NCBI RefSeq assembly: GCF_009831235.1
Contig: NZ_WUUL01000004.1
Coordinates: 247,820 to 311,819 of the forward strand
DNA: 64,000 nt
Origin: Shimazuella alba
GTDB taxonomy: Bacteria > Bacillota > Bacilli > Thermoactinomycetales > Thermoactinomycetaceae
Direction: 5' to 3'
Shown here piece by piece: positions 1-7,379 of this stretch. The notes under the pieces are model-generated. The model saw nothing but the letters and a program-made list of their open reading frames with translations, was not told the DNA's origin and searched no databases. How positions within the stretch are numbered: the first letter of the stretch is position 1; each line of letters begins with the position of its first letter. The translations under genes were made by a program, and so were the position numbers.

Positions 1-305
1 TTGAAGTGATCATAGCGGGAATTTTTATGGTGACCATTTTTATCAAGACGACTTTATATTTTTATGCAATTATGATCAGTCTGGCTCAAACTTTTCGGCT
101 GAAAGACTATCGACCGCTTGTTTTTCCTGTTGGTATGTGGATAGTGATCTTATCATTGGTAATATATCCCAGTTCTGTTTATGCAGAAAATTGGAATTCA
201 AACGTCTGGATTCCATTTGTTTTCACATTTGGTTTCGTGTTTCCCATAATAGTATGGGGAATAGGAAAATGGAAAGCACGAAAAAGAAAAGAGGTAAGAA
301 ATTGA
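1..305 (+). CDS. Spore germination permease, GerAB family, C-terminal part (cut by window edge)
   Basis: The reading frame is open at the left edge (first full codon at base 3) and ends at a TGA. The remaining 100 residues hold about three hydrophobic helices followed by a lysine/arginine-rich tail (KWKARKRK), the usual end of GerAB-type permeases of the APC superfamily. These sit in the inner spore membrane and form the germinant receptor with GerAA and GerAC. The internal pattern (IKTTLYFYA, IYPSSVYAE near the last helices) fits this family, but the ligand-binding part lies outside the window. Another APC-type permease is possible. Confidence 0.6.
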   Translation, partial: EVIIAGIFMVTIFIKTTLYFYAIMISLAQTFRLKDYRPLVFPVGMWIVILSLVIYPSSVYAENWNSNVWIPFVFTFGFVFPIIVWGIGKWKARKRKEVRN

Positions 306-333
306 GGAAAACGATTTCTCTACTACCCACCAA

Positions 334-366
334 AGAACTCTTTCGTTATAGGGAGTTTTTTTGTTT
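334..366 (+). terminator. Probable rho-independent terminator after the germination permease
   Basis: A short stem AACTC/GAGTT closes a loop of about 11 bases and is followed directly by a run of seven T. The stem is weak, but the T-tract and position 30 bases after the stop codon fit. Confidence 0.5.
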
Positions 367-446
367 TGTTTGGAAGGGAAATTGCAACTTACATTACGCT
401 TGAGTGTTTTGTATGTTATTAGTTACGTTCCTAAGAGGAGGGAACT

Positions 447-578
447 ATGAAAGGAGAGATCAACAACTGCTTGATTGTGCGACAAGAATCGTCTCTGTCG
501 CAGAAATTAATCATTACAACGACCAAAAGAGATTGTGGCAGTATCTATTGTTCAACTTTTTGTATTTCATTGTTCTGA
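447..578 (+). CDS. Candidate small peptide, 43 aa, Cys/Ser/Thr-rich C-terminus (RiPP-precursor-like)
   Basis: A near-perfect ribosome binding site (AGGAGGG) lies 4 bases before this ATG, which makes the short frame more credible than the longer frame that overlaps it. The product has a polar N-terminal half and a C-terminal part with three cysteines (30, 35, 39) mixed with serines and threonines, the layout of a lanthipeptide-like leader plus core. No modification enzyme or exporter lies in the window, so the resemblance is only compositional. It could equally be an orphan remnant or a non-functional ORF. It sits between the germination permease and a GC-rich orphan gene. Confidence 0.33.
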   Translation: MKGEINNCLIVRQESSLSQKLIITTTKRDCGSIYCSTFCISLF

Positions 579-641
579 AATTATTTTCTTGGTAGAATAA
601 AAGTAATTTCAACCAACCGCTCTGCCTAGAAAGGCATGAAG

Positions 642-1247
642 ATGGCTGACATCAAGAACGACGTCACGGACGAGATCTTCGAGCAGGTGCTTGGAATCAT
701 CGATTCTCATCAGGATGAGTGGCTGCGGTACCTGACAGACTTCAGTGACTCTTACTACAACTTTGGTGGAACCCCGTATCCCAAAGTGTTCGAGCAGAAG
801 CGGAAGCTCGTCACCAAGGAGAAGCTGAGGATCATCCTTCCCTACGGCAAGACCTTGCTCGACAACCTCGAGTACATCAGCAGGGAGGAAGGGAAGCACA
901 TCGAGGGCTTCTTCGCTTTCATCGCCAGCATCCACATTTTGTGGGAATTCGAACCGAAGACCTTCGAGGAGAAGTTCCGGGAGCACTACAACCGGGAATA
1001 CGCTGGAGAGTATACGGAGTGGAATTTCGGTCATCTGCATTTCGGCCTGCCGAATCTTCGTTATTCGGCACTCCAGGAACGCCTCGGATGTTTCATCGAA
1101 GACGGCATGTACGGCGCTTCGGATGTCACCTTGCTTCTGTGGGCTGAGATGATGGAGATGATCGGGACCCGAGACCTCGGTCTCCTGCGCCACTGCCTTC
1201 CGAGTTTCGACTGGTTCGAGAAGGAGTACGGCCACAAGTACCAGTGA
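642..1247 (+). CDS. GC-rich orphan gene 1, hypothetical protein of 201 aa
   Basis: I do not recognise the family. The frame uses C/G-ending codons (AAG, GAG, CTC, TTC, ATC) and is clearly richer in G+C than both flanks, so it is probably acquired DNA. The product is acidic, rich in aromatic residues and has no signal peptide or membrane segment. ATG 642 is preferred over ATG 636 because AAAGG then lies about 7 bases upstream. That AAAGG forms one arm of a small hairpin (623-636, TGCCT/AGGCA). A two-part stem (TTCGG+GATTAG pairing with CTAATC+CCGAA, 1253-1296) follows the stop. It is one of seven similar solitary genes in this window. The long frames on the opposite strand are codon-bias shadows. 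Confidence 0.7.
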   Translation: MADIKNDVTDEIFEQVLGIIDSHQDEWLRYLTDFSDSYYNFGGTPYPKVFEQKRKLVTKEKLRIILPYGKTLLDNLEYISREEGKHIEGFFAFIASIHILWEFEPKTFEEKFREHYNREYAGEYTEWNFGHLHFGLPNLRYSALQERLGCFIEDGMYGASDVTLLLWAEMMEMIGTRDLGLLRHCLPSFDWFEKEYGHKYQ

Positions 1248-1324
1248 CGGCGTTCGGGTGGATTAGTTGGTTCGTCCTGCTAATCTGCCTGCCGAATAGT
1301 AATGAAAGGCAGCATAGAAAAAGG

Positions 1325-1360
1325 CAATAAAGGAGAGCTGAAAAAAGCTCTCCTTTATTG
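1325..1360. terminator. Bidirectional terminator-like perfect hairpin
   Basis: A 15-bp inverted repeat (CAATAAAGGAGAGCT and its complement) encloses a loop of about six bases. T-runs occur in and after the stem on the minus strand and inside the stem on the plus strand. It probably ends transcription of the GC-rich gene upstream. Confidence 0.6.
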
Positions 1361-1625
1361 TAAACCAGTGAGTGTTTCTTGACCATTTTTGGAGTTAACC
1401 CACGTGTTCCAGTGACTTGGTCAACCGCACTTCCCCTTTCGTCAAAGAACAACAACTCTAGAACTCCTATAAGATTATATTTGTCTTGAAAAGCTTGTCA
1501 AATTACTATTGCCGAATAAGACGATTTGGTTTTGACCTCTGCTCTCTTCGTTTTATAGGTGCAAATACAAATAAGCCAAACTGGTGAAGAAGAAGATCAC
1601 TTCATACCTTTTATCAGATAGGGGA

Positions 1626-1656
1626 TTGGAAGTTTGATTCCTCTTACTATCCACCA
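1626..1656 (+). pseudogene. tRNA 3'-end remnant
   Basis: The sequence reads like the T-arm (TTTGATTC loop), the acceptor 3' strand ACTATCC and a terminal ACCA of a tRNA. No matching 5' acceptor strand (GGATAGT) or D-arm is found upstream, so only the 3' end is present. Such remnants are left by integration or deletion events at tRNA genes. Confidence 0.4.
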
Positions 1657-1790
1657 AATTAACGAGAGGTATATCAAGTGGGAGTTGGCGACAGATTTAA
1701 CAAACTCCTACTTGATGGTGCAACACGGAAACTAGTTCCCCTGTTGCGCCATTTTATGAGCGCTTCCTACTATAAAATAGTTTTTCGTAT

Positions 1791-1997
1791 TTATGTTTTA
1801 TTTTTTTCTACTAAGGTAAGTTTTATCTTTTTACTGATTTGTTCCGATAGTATTTGTCTGCCTACTACGTGTTGATTGGTAATATCTCTACCAATTTGAG
1901 GCGTAACTTGTCTATAAACAGTTTTTTGTTCATCCTCAACAGTAACTACACAGGCATTGTCGCAATGATCACAGCATTTAGATAGCTGCACATCCAC
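1791..1997 (-). CDS. Possible small Cys-rich protein, 68 aa (weak)
   Basis: The frame begins with GTG and no clear ribosome binding site. Its N-terminus has two closely spaced cysteine groups (CCDHCDNAC) resembling a metal-binding knuckle, followed by a coherent polar sequence. The composition looks coding, but there is no recognisable family. It may be the tail of a decayed longer gene, since an in-frame stop lies about 13 codons upstream. Confidence 0.25.
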   Translation of the reverse strand: MDVQLSKCCDHCDNACVVTVEDEQKTVYRQVTPQIGRDITNQHVVGRQILSEQISKKIKLTLVEKNKT

Positions 1998-2141
1998 TTT
2001 TGATTCAAGTCTTCTATAAAATGTTTCGTTTTTTTAGAAGTGAATACATTTTTGTTTTCTGCTTTCCTACAGTGTTTTCCGTTACAAACTAGAATATAAT
2101 ATTTGGTTGTTAAACACTTCATTTGTAGTGGTTGAACAAAA

Positions 2142-2161
2142 CTACAAAAAAATTTTTGTAG
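2142..2161 (-). terminator. Hairpin after the response regulator gene
   Basis: A perfect 9-bp inverted repeat CTACAAAAA/TTTTTGTAG lies just past the response-regulator stop, with further T residues after it on the minus strand. It is AT-rich, so termination may be partial. Confidence 0.4.
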
Positions 2162-2172
2162 CTAGTCTTTTA

Positions 2173-2859
2173 TTATTTATTAAATCGATACCCTACACCC
2201 CAGATGGTTTCAATGAATTGGGGTGTAGAAGGACTATCCTCAATTTTTTCTCTAATTTTTCGGATGTGAACAGTGACAGTAGTGATATCTCCAATGGAAT
2301 CATATCCCCAAATGCGTTCTATTAAATGTTCTTTTGTGAATACGACGTTCGGATTTGTAGCCAAAAATCTTAATAAATCAAATTCTTTTGCGGTAAGAAT
2401 TTTTTCTTCGCCGTTAATAAACACTTTTCTCGCCTCGCTGTGTATGACTAAACCTCTGATTTGAATTTCACTATGGTTTTGTTCACGATAGATTAAACGA
2501 TCATATCTTGCAATATGGGCTTTGACTCTTGCTACCAACTCATTTGGATTGAACGGCTTCACTATGTAATCATCAGCACCATGGTCAAAACCTCGCAGCT
2601 TATCTATATCTTCTTTTCTAGCTGTAACCATTAATATTGGTATATTTAATATTTTTCTTAATTGTTTGCATAGCTCAAATCCATCAACTCGTGGAAGCAT
2701 TAAGTCTAACAAAATAAGGTCATAAGTGTTTGTCATTGCTTGTGTTAGTCCTTCTTTCCCTGTTGTAGCAATATAACTTTCAATTCCATTAACCTCTAAA
2801 TAGTCCCGTTCCAGTTCTGCAATATTTAATTCGTCTTCAATGATCAACACTCTTTTCAT
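2173..2859 (-). CDS. OmpR/PhoB-family response regulator
   Basis: A 228-residue two-domain regulator. The receiver domain shows the acidic pair near residue 9, phosphoacceptor Asp52 (LLDLMLP), Thr79 and Lys101 (VKPFN). The C-terminal winged helix ends with the WGYDSIGDITTVTVHIRKIR block and a final GVGYRF typical of OmpR-type DNA-binding domains. It follows its histidine kinase with no intervening base, its ATG coming directly after the kinase TAA, so the two are co-transcribed and probably translationally coupled. The kinase-then-regulator order is less common in Bacillales. The regulon is unknown; the divergent small membrane genes at 4253-5298 are the nearest candidates. Confidence 0.92.
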   Translation of the reverse strand: MKRVLIIEDELNIAELERDYLEVNGIESYIATTGKEGLTQAMTNTYDLILLDLMLPRVDGFELCKQLRKILNIPILMVTARKEDIDKLRGFDHGADDYIVKPFNPNELVARVKAHIARYDRLIYREQNHSEIQIRGLVIHSEARKVFINGEEKILTAKEFDLLRFLATNPNVVFTKEHLIERIWGYDSIGDITTVTVHIRKIREKIEDSPSTPQFIETIWGVGYRFNK

Positions 2860-3945
2860 TTATATCACCTTTTTTAGTTTGAAATAAATAGTTGTACCTT
2901 TTCCTAATTCACTGTCGGCCCAAATCATTCCACCATGTTCTTCCATTATTTTTCTGGCTATTGATAATCCGAGTCCACTTCCACCTGTAGAAGAATTTCT
3001 CGAAGTATCCGTCCGATAAAAACTTTCAAATATATAAGGAAGATCCTTTTTCCTTATTCCACTTCCATTATCATTTATTTTTACGATCACCTCTGAGTGC
3101 ATGGAGATTAAACTGACTTGGATTTGTTTGTATTCTTTGTCCATATATTTCATGCTATTTTGAATAATATTTACTGTAACACGCCTTAACTTATCCCTAT
3201 CCGCCTGAACTGTATAGGAATCTTCTTTATTTGCTATAAGGGTTGCAGAATCCTGTTTTTTATCAAAGTTAAGTGATAGTTCTTCAATAAAATCAGCAAA
3301 AAAAGAATATAGATCTACGTCTTCAAAACGGAATGGTAATTGTTCTAAATCCAACTTAGAGTATAGAAACAATTCATCTAAGAGTCCATCCATTTCATTT
3401 GCCGACTTATAAATAGTTTTCATATAACGATCTAATTTTTCCGGAGTGTTTGCCACTCCATCTTGAATTCCTTTTACATAACCTTTTATGGATGTTAATG
3501 GTGTTTTCAGATCATGAGAAATACTCGCAATCAATTCTTGACGGTTTCTTTCATATTCCTTTTGAGCAATCTTTGCTTCTCTTAGTTTTAGACGCATCGT
3601 TTCAAATGTATGACCTAGTTGACCAAGTTCATCTTTCTTATTCGACTCTACACTGTATTCCAAATCACCCTCACTGATTTTTTTTGCAGCAAAGGATAAT
3701 TTTCTAATTGGGGTGAGGATAGTTTTCGACACATAATAAGTTAACAATCCATTTGTTACTACTAATATGATTGTCATTGCAATAAATCGAAAACCAATAA
3801 ATAGTCTTAAATCAGTACTTTTCGGGTTTTCATTAAATACAGCAAAAAGTAAATATCCCAAAATCATTTCCACTAATAAAGAACAAATAATTGGAATAAC
3901 AATCATCCCGACATTAGATAATATCAATCTTTTTTTTATTGACAC
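2860..3945 (-). CDS. Membrane sensor histidine kinase with HAMP domain
   Basis: A 361-residue kinase with two N-terminal membrane helices (about 10-38 and 50-72) joined by a very short extracytoplasmic loop. A HAMP linker (about 73-125) follows, then HisKA with His144 in SHDLKTPLTSIKGY, and a HATPase_c domain with N, G1 (NDNGSGI), F and G2 (GGSGLGLSIA) boxes. The tiny external loop suggests it senses a membrane or intramembrane cue rather than a soluble ligand, as in cell-envelope-stress kinases. Translation starts at GTG after a GAGGTGA ribosome binding site. It forms an operon with the downstream response regulator. Confidence 0.92.
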   Translation of the reverse strand: MSIKKRLILSNVGMIVIPIICSLLVEMILGYLLFAVFNENPKSTDLRLFIGFRFIAMTIILVVTNGLLTYYVSKTILTPIRKLSFAAKKISEGDLEYSVESNKKDELGQLGHTFETMRLKLREAKIAQKEYERNRQELIASISHDLKTPLTSIKGYVKGIQDGVANTPEKLDRYMKTIYKSANEMDGLLDELFLYSKLDLEQLPFRFEDVDLYSFFADFIEELSLNFDKKQDSATLIANKEDSYTVQADRDKLRRVTVNIIQNSMKYMDKEYKQIQVSLISMHSEVIVKINDNGSGIRKKDLPYIFESFYRTDTSRNSSTGGSGLGLSIARKIMEEHGGMIWADSELGKGTTIYFKLKKVI

Positions 3946-4252
3946 TTTCAGTCACCTCTATATTCAAAGAAGCTAAATGATAATCGTAATGAAATTATCT
4001 TAGATTATAAAAATAAATGCTTTCTTACTTAATTATTAAATATATCTTCTATTCTACAAGTCTAGCTGATCTCTTTTGAAAATCGTATCTCTCAAATATC
4101 TTGCTAAACAAGAAGGGAGATTGATTTGGAAAGGGCAGAAAATTAAATTTGAATTTGTATTTAATAATTATTTAATGGTTGTTTTAGAAAGAGATAAGAA
4201 GTTCATTTTATTGTATGAGTGTAAACATTTGAGTTAAAAAGAGGTGGATATT
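3946..4252. other. Divergent intergenic region
   Basis: AT-rich stretch between the kinase gene and the plus-strand membrane genes. It presumably holds promoters for both directions. I see no strong hairpin or repeat. Confidence 0.4.
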
Positions 4253-4657
4253 ATGTCATATAGCAACATAAATACTAGGTTAAATTGGAAACTTATTGCT
4301 TTTCTTTCTTTCATTGCACTTGCAAGACCACTTATGAGTACATTAGGCATATCAGATGCCATTGGGCAGCCGGTTGCAAGTATCACTGCTACAATTATCA
4401 TTTCCATCACTTGGATAATAACTATTTTCATAAAACAAGATTCACAACCCGTACTTACTCTAATTTTGGTAGGAGTTGGATATGGTATATTGGCAATTAT
4501 TTTGAGTGGTATCTTTTCGCCCATTCTAACGGGTCAATTGCAAGGACCTTTAACCAATCCATTAGCAATGGTAAGTGTATTGGTAACAAATAGTATATGG
4601 GGGTTATGTGCAGGGTTGATTACTACTACCTTATTTAAAATACAGAAAAAGTTGTGA
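4253..4657 (+). CDS. Small integral membrane protein, 134 aa
   Basis: I do not recognise the family. After a short polar N-terminus the protein has four hydrophobic segments (about 14-32, 42-58, 66-86 and 104-125), so it is a small multi-pass membrane protein. The ATG at 4253 is preferred because GAGGTGG lies about 7 bases upstream. It is divergent from the two-component system and 120 bases upstream of another multi-pass membrane gene, so the pair may be targets of that system. Confidence 0.65.
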   Translation: MSYSNINTRLNWKLIAFLSFIALARPLMSTLGISDAIGQPVASITATIIISITWIITIFIKQDSQPVLTLILVGVGYGILAIILSGIFSPILTGQLQGPLTNPLAMVSVLVTNSIWGLCAGLITTTLFKIQKKL

Positions 4658-4779
4658 TAAAGGTGACTTAACGGACATGGCCGAATCGAAAAATATTTGG
4701 TTTCAAAAAGTGGAGACGATCCATTTAAACACCATACTGGATAATTTATCAATTTTAAAGTAGGAGGATTATGTATTAA

Positions 4780-5298
4780 ATGGCTTATAGACTGAATCAA
4801 AAGAAAAAACAATTTTTAGTGGCAGTTCATGTTATTTCCGTTGCATCATGGATCGGTGGAACATTTGGAATGTTATTATTAGGTTTTTACTTGCAAAACG
4901 CTGTTGACGAACATCAACTCCATTACACATTGCTTAGTATGGAAGTTATTGATGAGAATCTGCTTAAATATCCAGCATTATTAAGCTTACTCACAGGTAT
5001 CCTTTTATCTATATGGACACAGTGGGGACTTTTTAAACACTATTGGATAACGATAAAATTGGTTTTAACCCTGTTAACTATTACGATTGGGATATTATTT
5101 TTAAATAAATGGACCACTGGACTACTTGAATTCATCAATAAACTTGGAGTTGCATCCTTACAAAATCAAGATTTCCAAAATAGTTGGTTGTCCATCATAA
5201 TTGTTGCAAGTTTTAATTTATTATGTTTATTATTTATGGTCTTTATCACCTACTATAAACCTTTTGGAAAAATAACAAAGAGGGGGAAGAAGACATAG
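4780..5298 (+). CDS. Multi-pass membrane protein, CopD/DUF2269-like
   Basis: A 172-residue protein with four predicted helices. The first helix (VAVHVISVASWIGGTFGMLL) has the His and Trp-x-Gly-Gly signature seen in the CopD/DUF2269 family of haem- or copper-related membrane proteins. The family call is tentative. The ribosome binding site (AGGAGG) lies 12 bases before the start. In between is a minimal AUG-UAU-UAA reading frame whose stop abuts the true ATG, which may couple or tune initiation. Confidence 0.65.
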   Translation: MAYRLNQKKKQFLVAVHVISVASWIGGTFGMLLLGFYLQNAVDEHQLHYTLLSMEVIDENLLKYPALLSLLTGILLSIWTQWGLFKHYWITIKLVLTLLTITIGILFLNKWTTGLLEFINKLGVASLQNQDFQNSWLSIIIVASFNLLCLLFMVFITYYKPFGKITKRGKKT

Positions 5299-5719
5299 GG
5301 TAGTGGAAAGACAAAGGATTGATGTCACGGAACATCCTCGGGGATGCTTCACGCAGTTGATGCGAGAGGGAGATGGTTCTTATGTCGCACAAAATATGTT
5401 TATTTGATATTCCTTGAAGGACAATGGAGATAAGATACAAATTTCTATGAAAACAAGAATATATTTTGATAATTTTCTAGTGTAATAAATGGCAGTATAT
5501 TTTTTATTATTAACCATTTAGTATAAAACAGTATGTACGATTGCAATTTAAAAATGGATAATTCACATTATTAATACTAATGTCATCTATTAATATATTA
5601 TTTTTTATTGTATACTTGAAAAGTTCTCTTTTCATGTGCTTGAGATCTCTGAAGGATCTAGCGGTGCCTTTTTTCACTGATAAAAGGTATATCTGAAAAG
5701 TAGAAAACACCTATTTAAC

Positions 5720-5815
5720 CGAAAGGTCAGAGGTTCGATTCCTCTATCACCAAGCGGTGATTAGCTCAGTGGCAGAGCATTCGGATTGGTAACGAGGTTC
5801 GACTCCTCAATGGTT
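5720..5815 (+). pseudogene. Degenerate tRNA pieces in tandem
   Basis: First comes a tRNA 3' half: a good T-arm (AGAGGTTCGATTCCTCT) and ATCACCA. Directly after it is a 5' half (acceptor GCGGTGA, D-arm TAGCTCAGTGGCAGAGCA) joined to a second T-arm (GAGGTTCGACTCCTC). The second copy has lost its anticodon arm, and neither piece can fold into a full tRNA. The arrangement suggests recombination within a former tRNA array. Confidence 0.5.
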
Positions 5816-5832
5816 TTGAAAACCATCTATGG

Positions 5833-5973
5833 CTAGTTAAAAACTACTTTTATAAACCTTTCTAGTAAATTCTTATGCATCTGTTGATCGTTGACAGCAG
5901 CACCAAAATAGAAGCCTTGTAGTGGACGGATACCGGGCAAGATGATGCTATTTTTTACATACGAGCATCTTTC
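5833..5973 (-). pseudogene. Short coding remnant, C-terminal end of an unknown protein
   Basis: The minus strand reads 46 residues of protein-like sequence (including SIILPGIRPLQGFYFGAA) up to a TAG. It has no start codon with a ribosome binding site and a stop just upstream. I cannot name the family. It may simply be chance. Confidence 0.2.
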
Positions 5974-6110
5974 TTAGACTTTATAGTTTTTTATGGATAA
6001 ACTCTAGGGTTGATCCGTGTGTACGAGTAGATGAGACTTGTCCTTAAGTTACACTCCGCTAATATTTTGGAAGGATTTCTAGGAAGGTTCAAATTTTTTG
6101 AGGTGGTACG

Positions 6111-7244
6111 ATGCTACGAGTAATGATAAAAAATGATGAGAGAGGACTTCTTTTTAAGGATGGAAACTATGTAAAGTGTTTGCAACCAGGGAAGCATACT
6201 CTAAATCCATTTGTGAAATATCATGTTGTTACTGCAGATGTAAATCAGATTTTTGATCCAGTAGATAAAAACATTAATACTTATATAGAAGATGTGGAGC
6301 TGCAAAAAGAACTTACTGTGATAGATGTGCAAGATTACGAAATTGCGATCCATTTTGAAGATGGAAAACTTGCAACTGTATTAAAAGCGGGTAAATATGC
6401 ATTTTGGAATGTTCTAAAAAAACATGACTTTATTATCATAGATAGACGAAATCCAGAGATTGATCCGAAGATCGATGTTTCAGTTTATAGTCATCCGAAG
6501 CTCCATGAGTATGTTGTTCATCACCATATAATGAGTCATGAACAAGGTATTCTCTATTATGATAATGTGATACAAAAGATCCTCAAGCCAGGCAGGTATT
6601 TCTTTTGGAAGAGCCCAGTTCAAGTTACTGTTCAAATAGTAGATTTTAGACAACAACAAATCGATATGACAGGACAAGAGATCATGACGGAAGATAAAAT
6701 TTCCATGAGGCTCAACTTTGTCTGTCATTATAAGATCACAGACCCACTTAAGGTAATACAGATCAAGTCGTATGAAGAACAGATTTATATCATACTTCAG
6801 TTGATTCTAAGAGAATACATAGGGACATTAAAGCTAGATGAGCTGTTATTGAAAAAGCAAGAAGTAGGTAACTATGTATTGCAAAAACTAAAAGAAAAAG
6901 GCAGTGATTTTGGTATCGAGTTCCTTTTTGCTGGTGTAAAAGATGTTATTTTGCCTGGAGATATTAAAGAAATTTTAAATACTGTACTCATCGCTGAGAA
7001 ACGTGCGCAAGCGAATGTAATCACGAGAAGAGAAGAGACTGCTTCTACAAGAAGCTTACTCAATACAGCAAAATTAATGGAAGAGAATCAAACACTTTAC
7101 AGGCTGAAAGAACTGGAATTTTTAGAGAAAATATGTGATAAAATCGGCAATATCTCTTTGACTGGTGGTGGGAGCTTGCTTGAACAGCTCAACACTTTAT
7201 TAGCAAGAGGACAGAGCGAGGACAATGACAAGGTGCAGTTTTGA
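6111..7244 (+). CDS. SPFH/band-7 domain protein, slipin-like
   Basis: A 377-residue protein. The first 175 residues hold three similar beta-rich segments, each ending in a PGK/PGR-Y/H-x-F/L pattern (PGKHTL, AGKYAFWN, PGRYFFWK). An SPFH/band-7 domain (about 180-300) follows, then an Ala/Glu/Arg-rich helical tail (EKRAQANVITRREETASTRS) typical of stomatin-like oligomerising proteins. There is no clear N-terminal membrane anchor, so membrane association may be peripheral. Such slipins organise membrane microdomains; a specific partner is not visible here. A good terminator follows. Confidence 0.8.
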   Translation: MLRVMIKNDERGLLFKDGNYVKCLQPGKHTLNPFVKYHVVTADVNQIFDPVDKNINTYIEDVELQKELTVIDVQDYEIAIHFEDGKLATVLKAGKYAFWNVLKKHDFIIIDRRNPEIDPKIDVSVYSHPKLHEYVVHHHIMSHEQGILYYDNVIQKILKPGRYFFWKSPVQVTVQIVDFRQQQIDMTGQEIMTEDKISMRLNFVCHYKITDPLKVIQIKSYEEQIYIILQLILREYIGTLKLDELLLKKQEVGNYVLQKLKEKGSDFGIEFLFAGVKDVILPGDIKEILNTVLIAEKRAQANVITRREETASTRSLLNTAKLMEENQTLYRLKELEFLEKICDKIGNISLTGGGSLLEQLNTLLARGQSEDNDKVQF

Positions 7245-7267
7245 TAACCAATTCGTAACGGACTTAT

Positions 7268-7298
7268 TTAAACTCCTAACTAGATAAGGAGTTTTTTA
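7268..7298 (+). terminator. Rho-independent terminator after the slipin gene
   Basis: Stem AACTCCT/AGGAGTT with an 8- to 10-base loop, followed by TTTTTT. Confidence 0.75.
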
Positions 7299-7348
7299 TT
7301 TTTCTACCTCCAAACCCAATTTCCCTCGAATTTGAATATCAAAATATA

Positions 7349-7379
7349 AAAAAGGATGGAAGAAAACCCATCCTTTTTT
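7349..7379 (-). terminator. Terminator of valS (bidirectional shape)
   Basis: Stem AAAGGATGG/CCATCCTTT with an A-tract on one side and a T-tract on the other. It directly abuts the valS stop codon and can act in both directions. Confidence 0.75.

Larger units (their letters stand above)
1361..2141. other. 780 bases without a firm gene
   Basis: AT-rich sequence. It contains a tRNA 3'-end remnant (1626-1656), an imperfect 12-bp inverted repeat around 1675-1714 (CAAGTGGGAGTT and its near complement) and a weak minus-strand frame (1791-1997). I see no other coding signal. Confidence 0.5.
5299..6110. other. 810 bases of remnants between membrane gene and slipin gene
   Basis: No intact gene is evident. 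The stretch contains two joined tRNA pieces (5720-5815) and a short decayed coding remnant on the minus strand (5833-5973). Very AT-rich sequence lies between them. It looks like a scar of past integration and deletion. Confidence 0.5.

Noticed and set aside
609..1235. Long minus-strand reading frame opposite GC-rich gene 1
   Set aside because: Caused by the C/G-ending codon bias of the plus-strand gene; no ribosome binding site and low-complexity Leu/Val/Glu-rich product. The same holds at 11322-11811(-), 29490-30101(+) and 47433-47816(-).
1678..1875. Plus-strand reading frame of 65 codons
   Set aside because: Starts inside an inverted repeat, lacks a ribosome binding site and has no protein-like composition.
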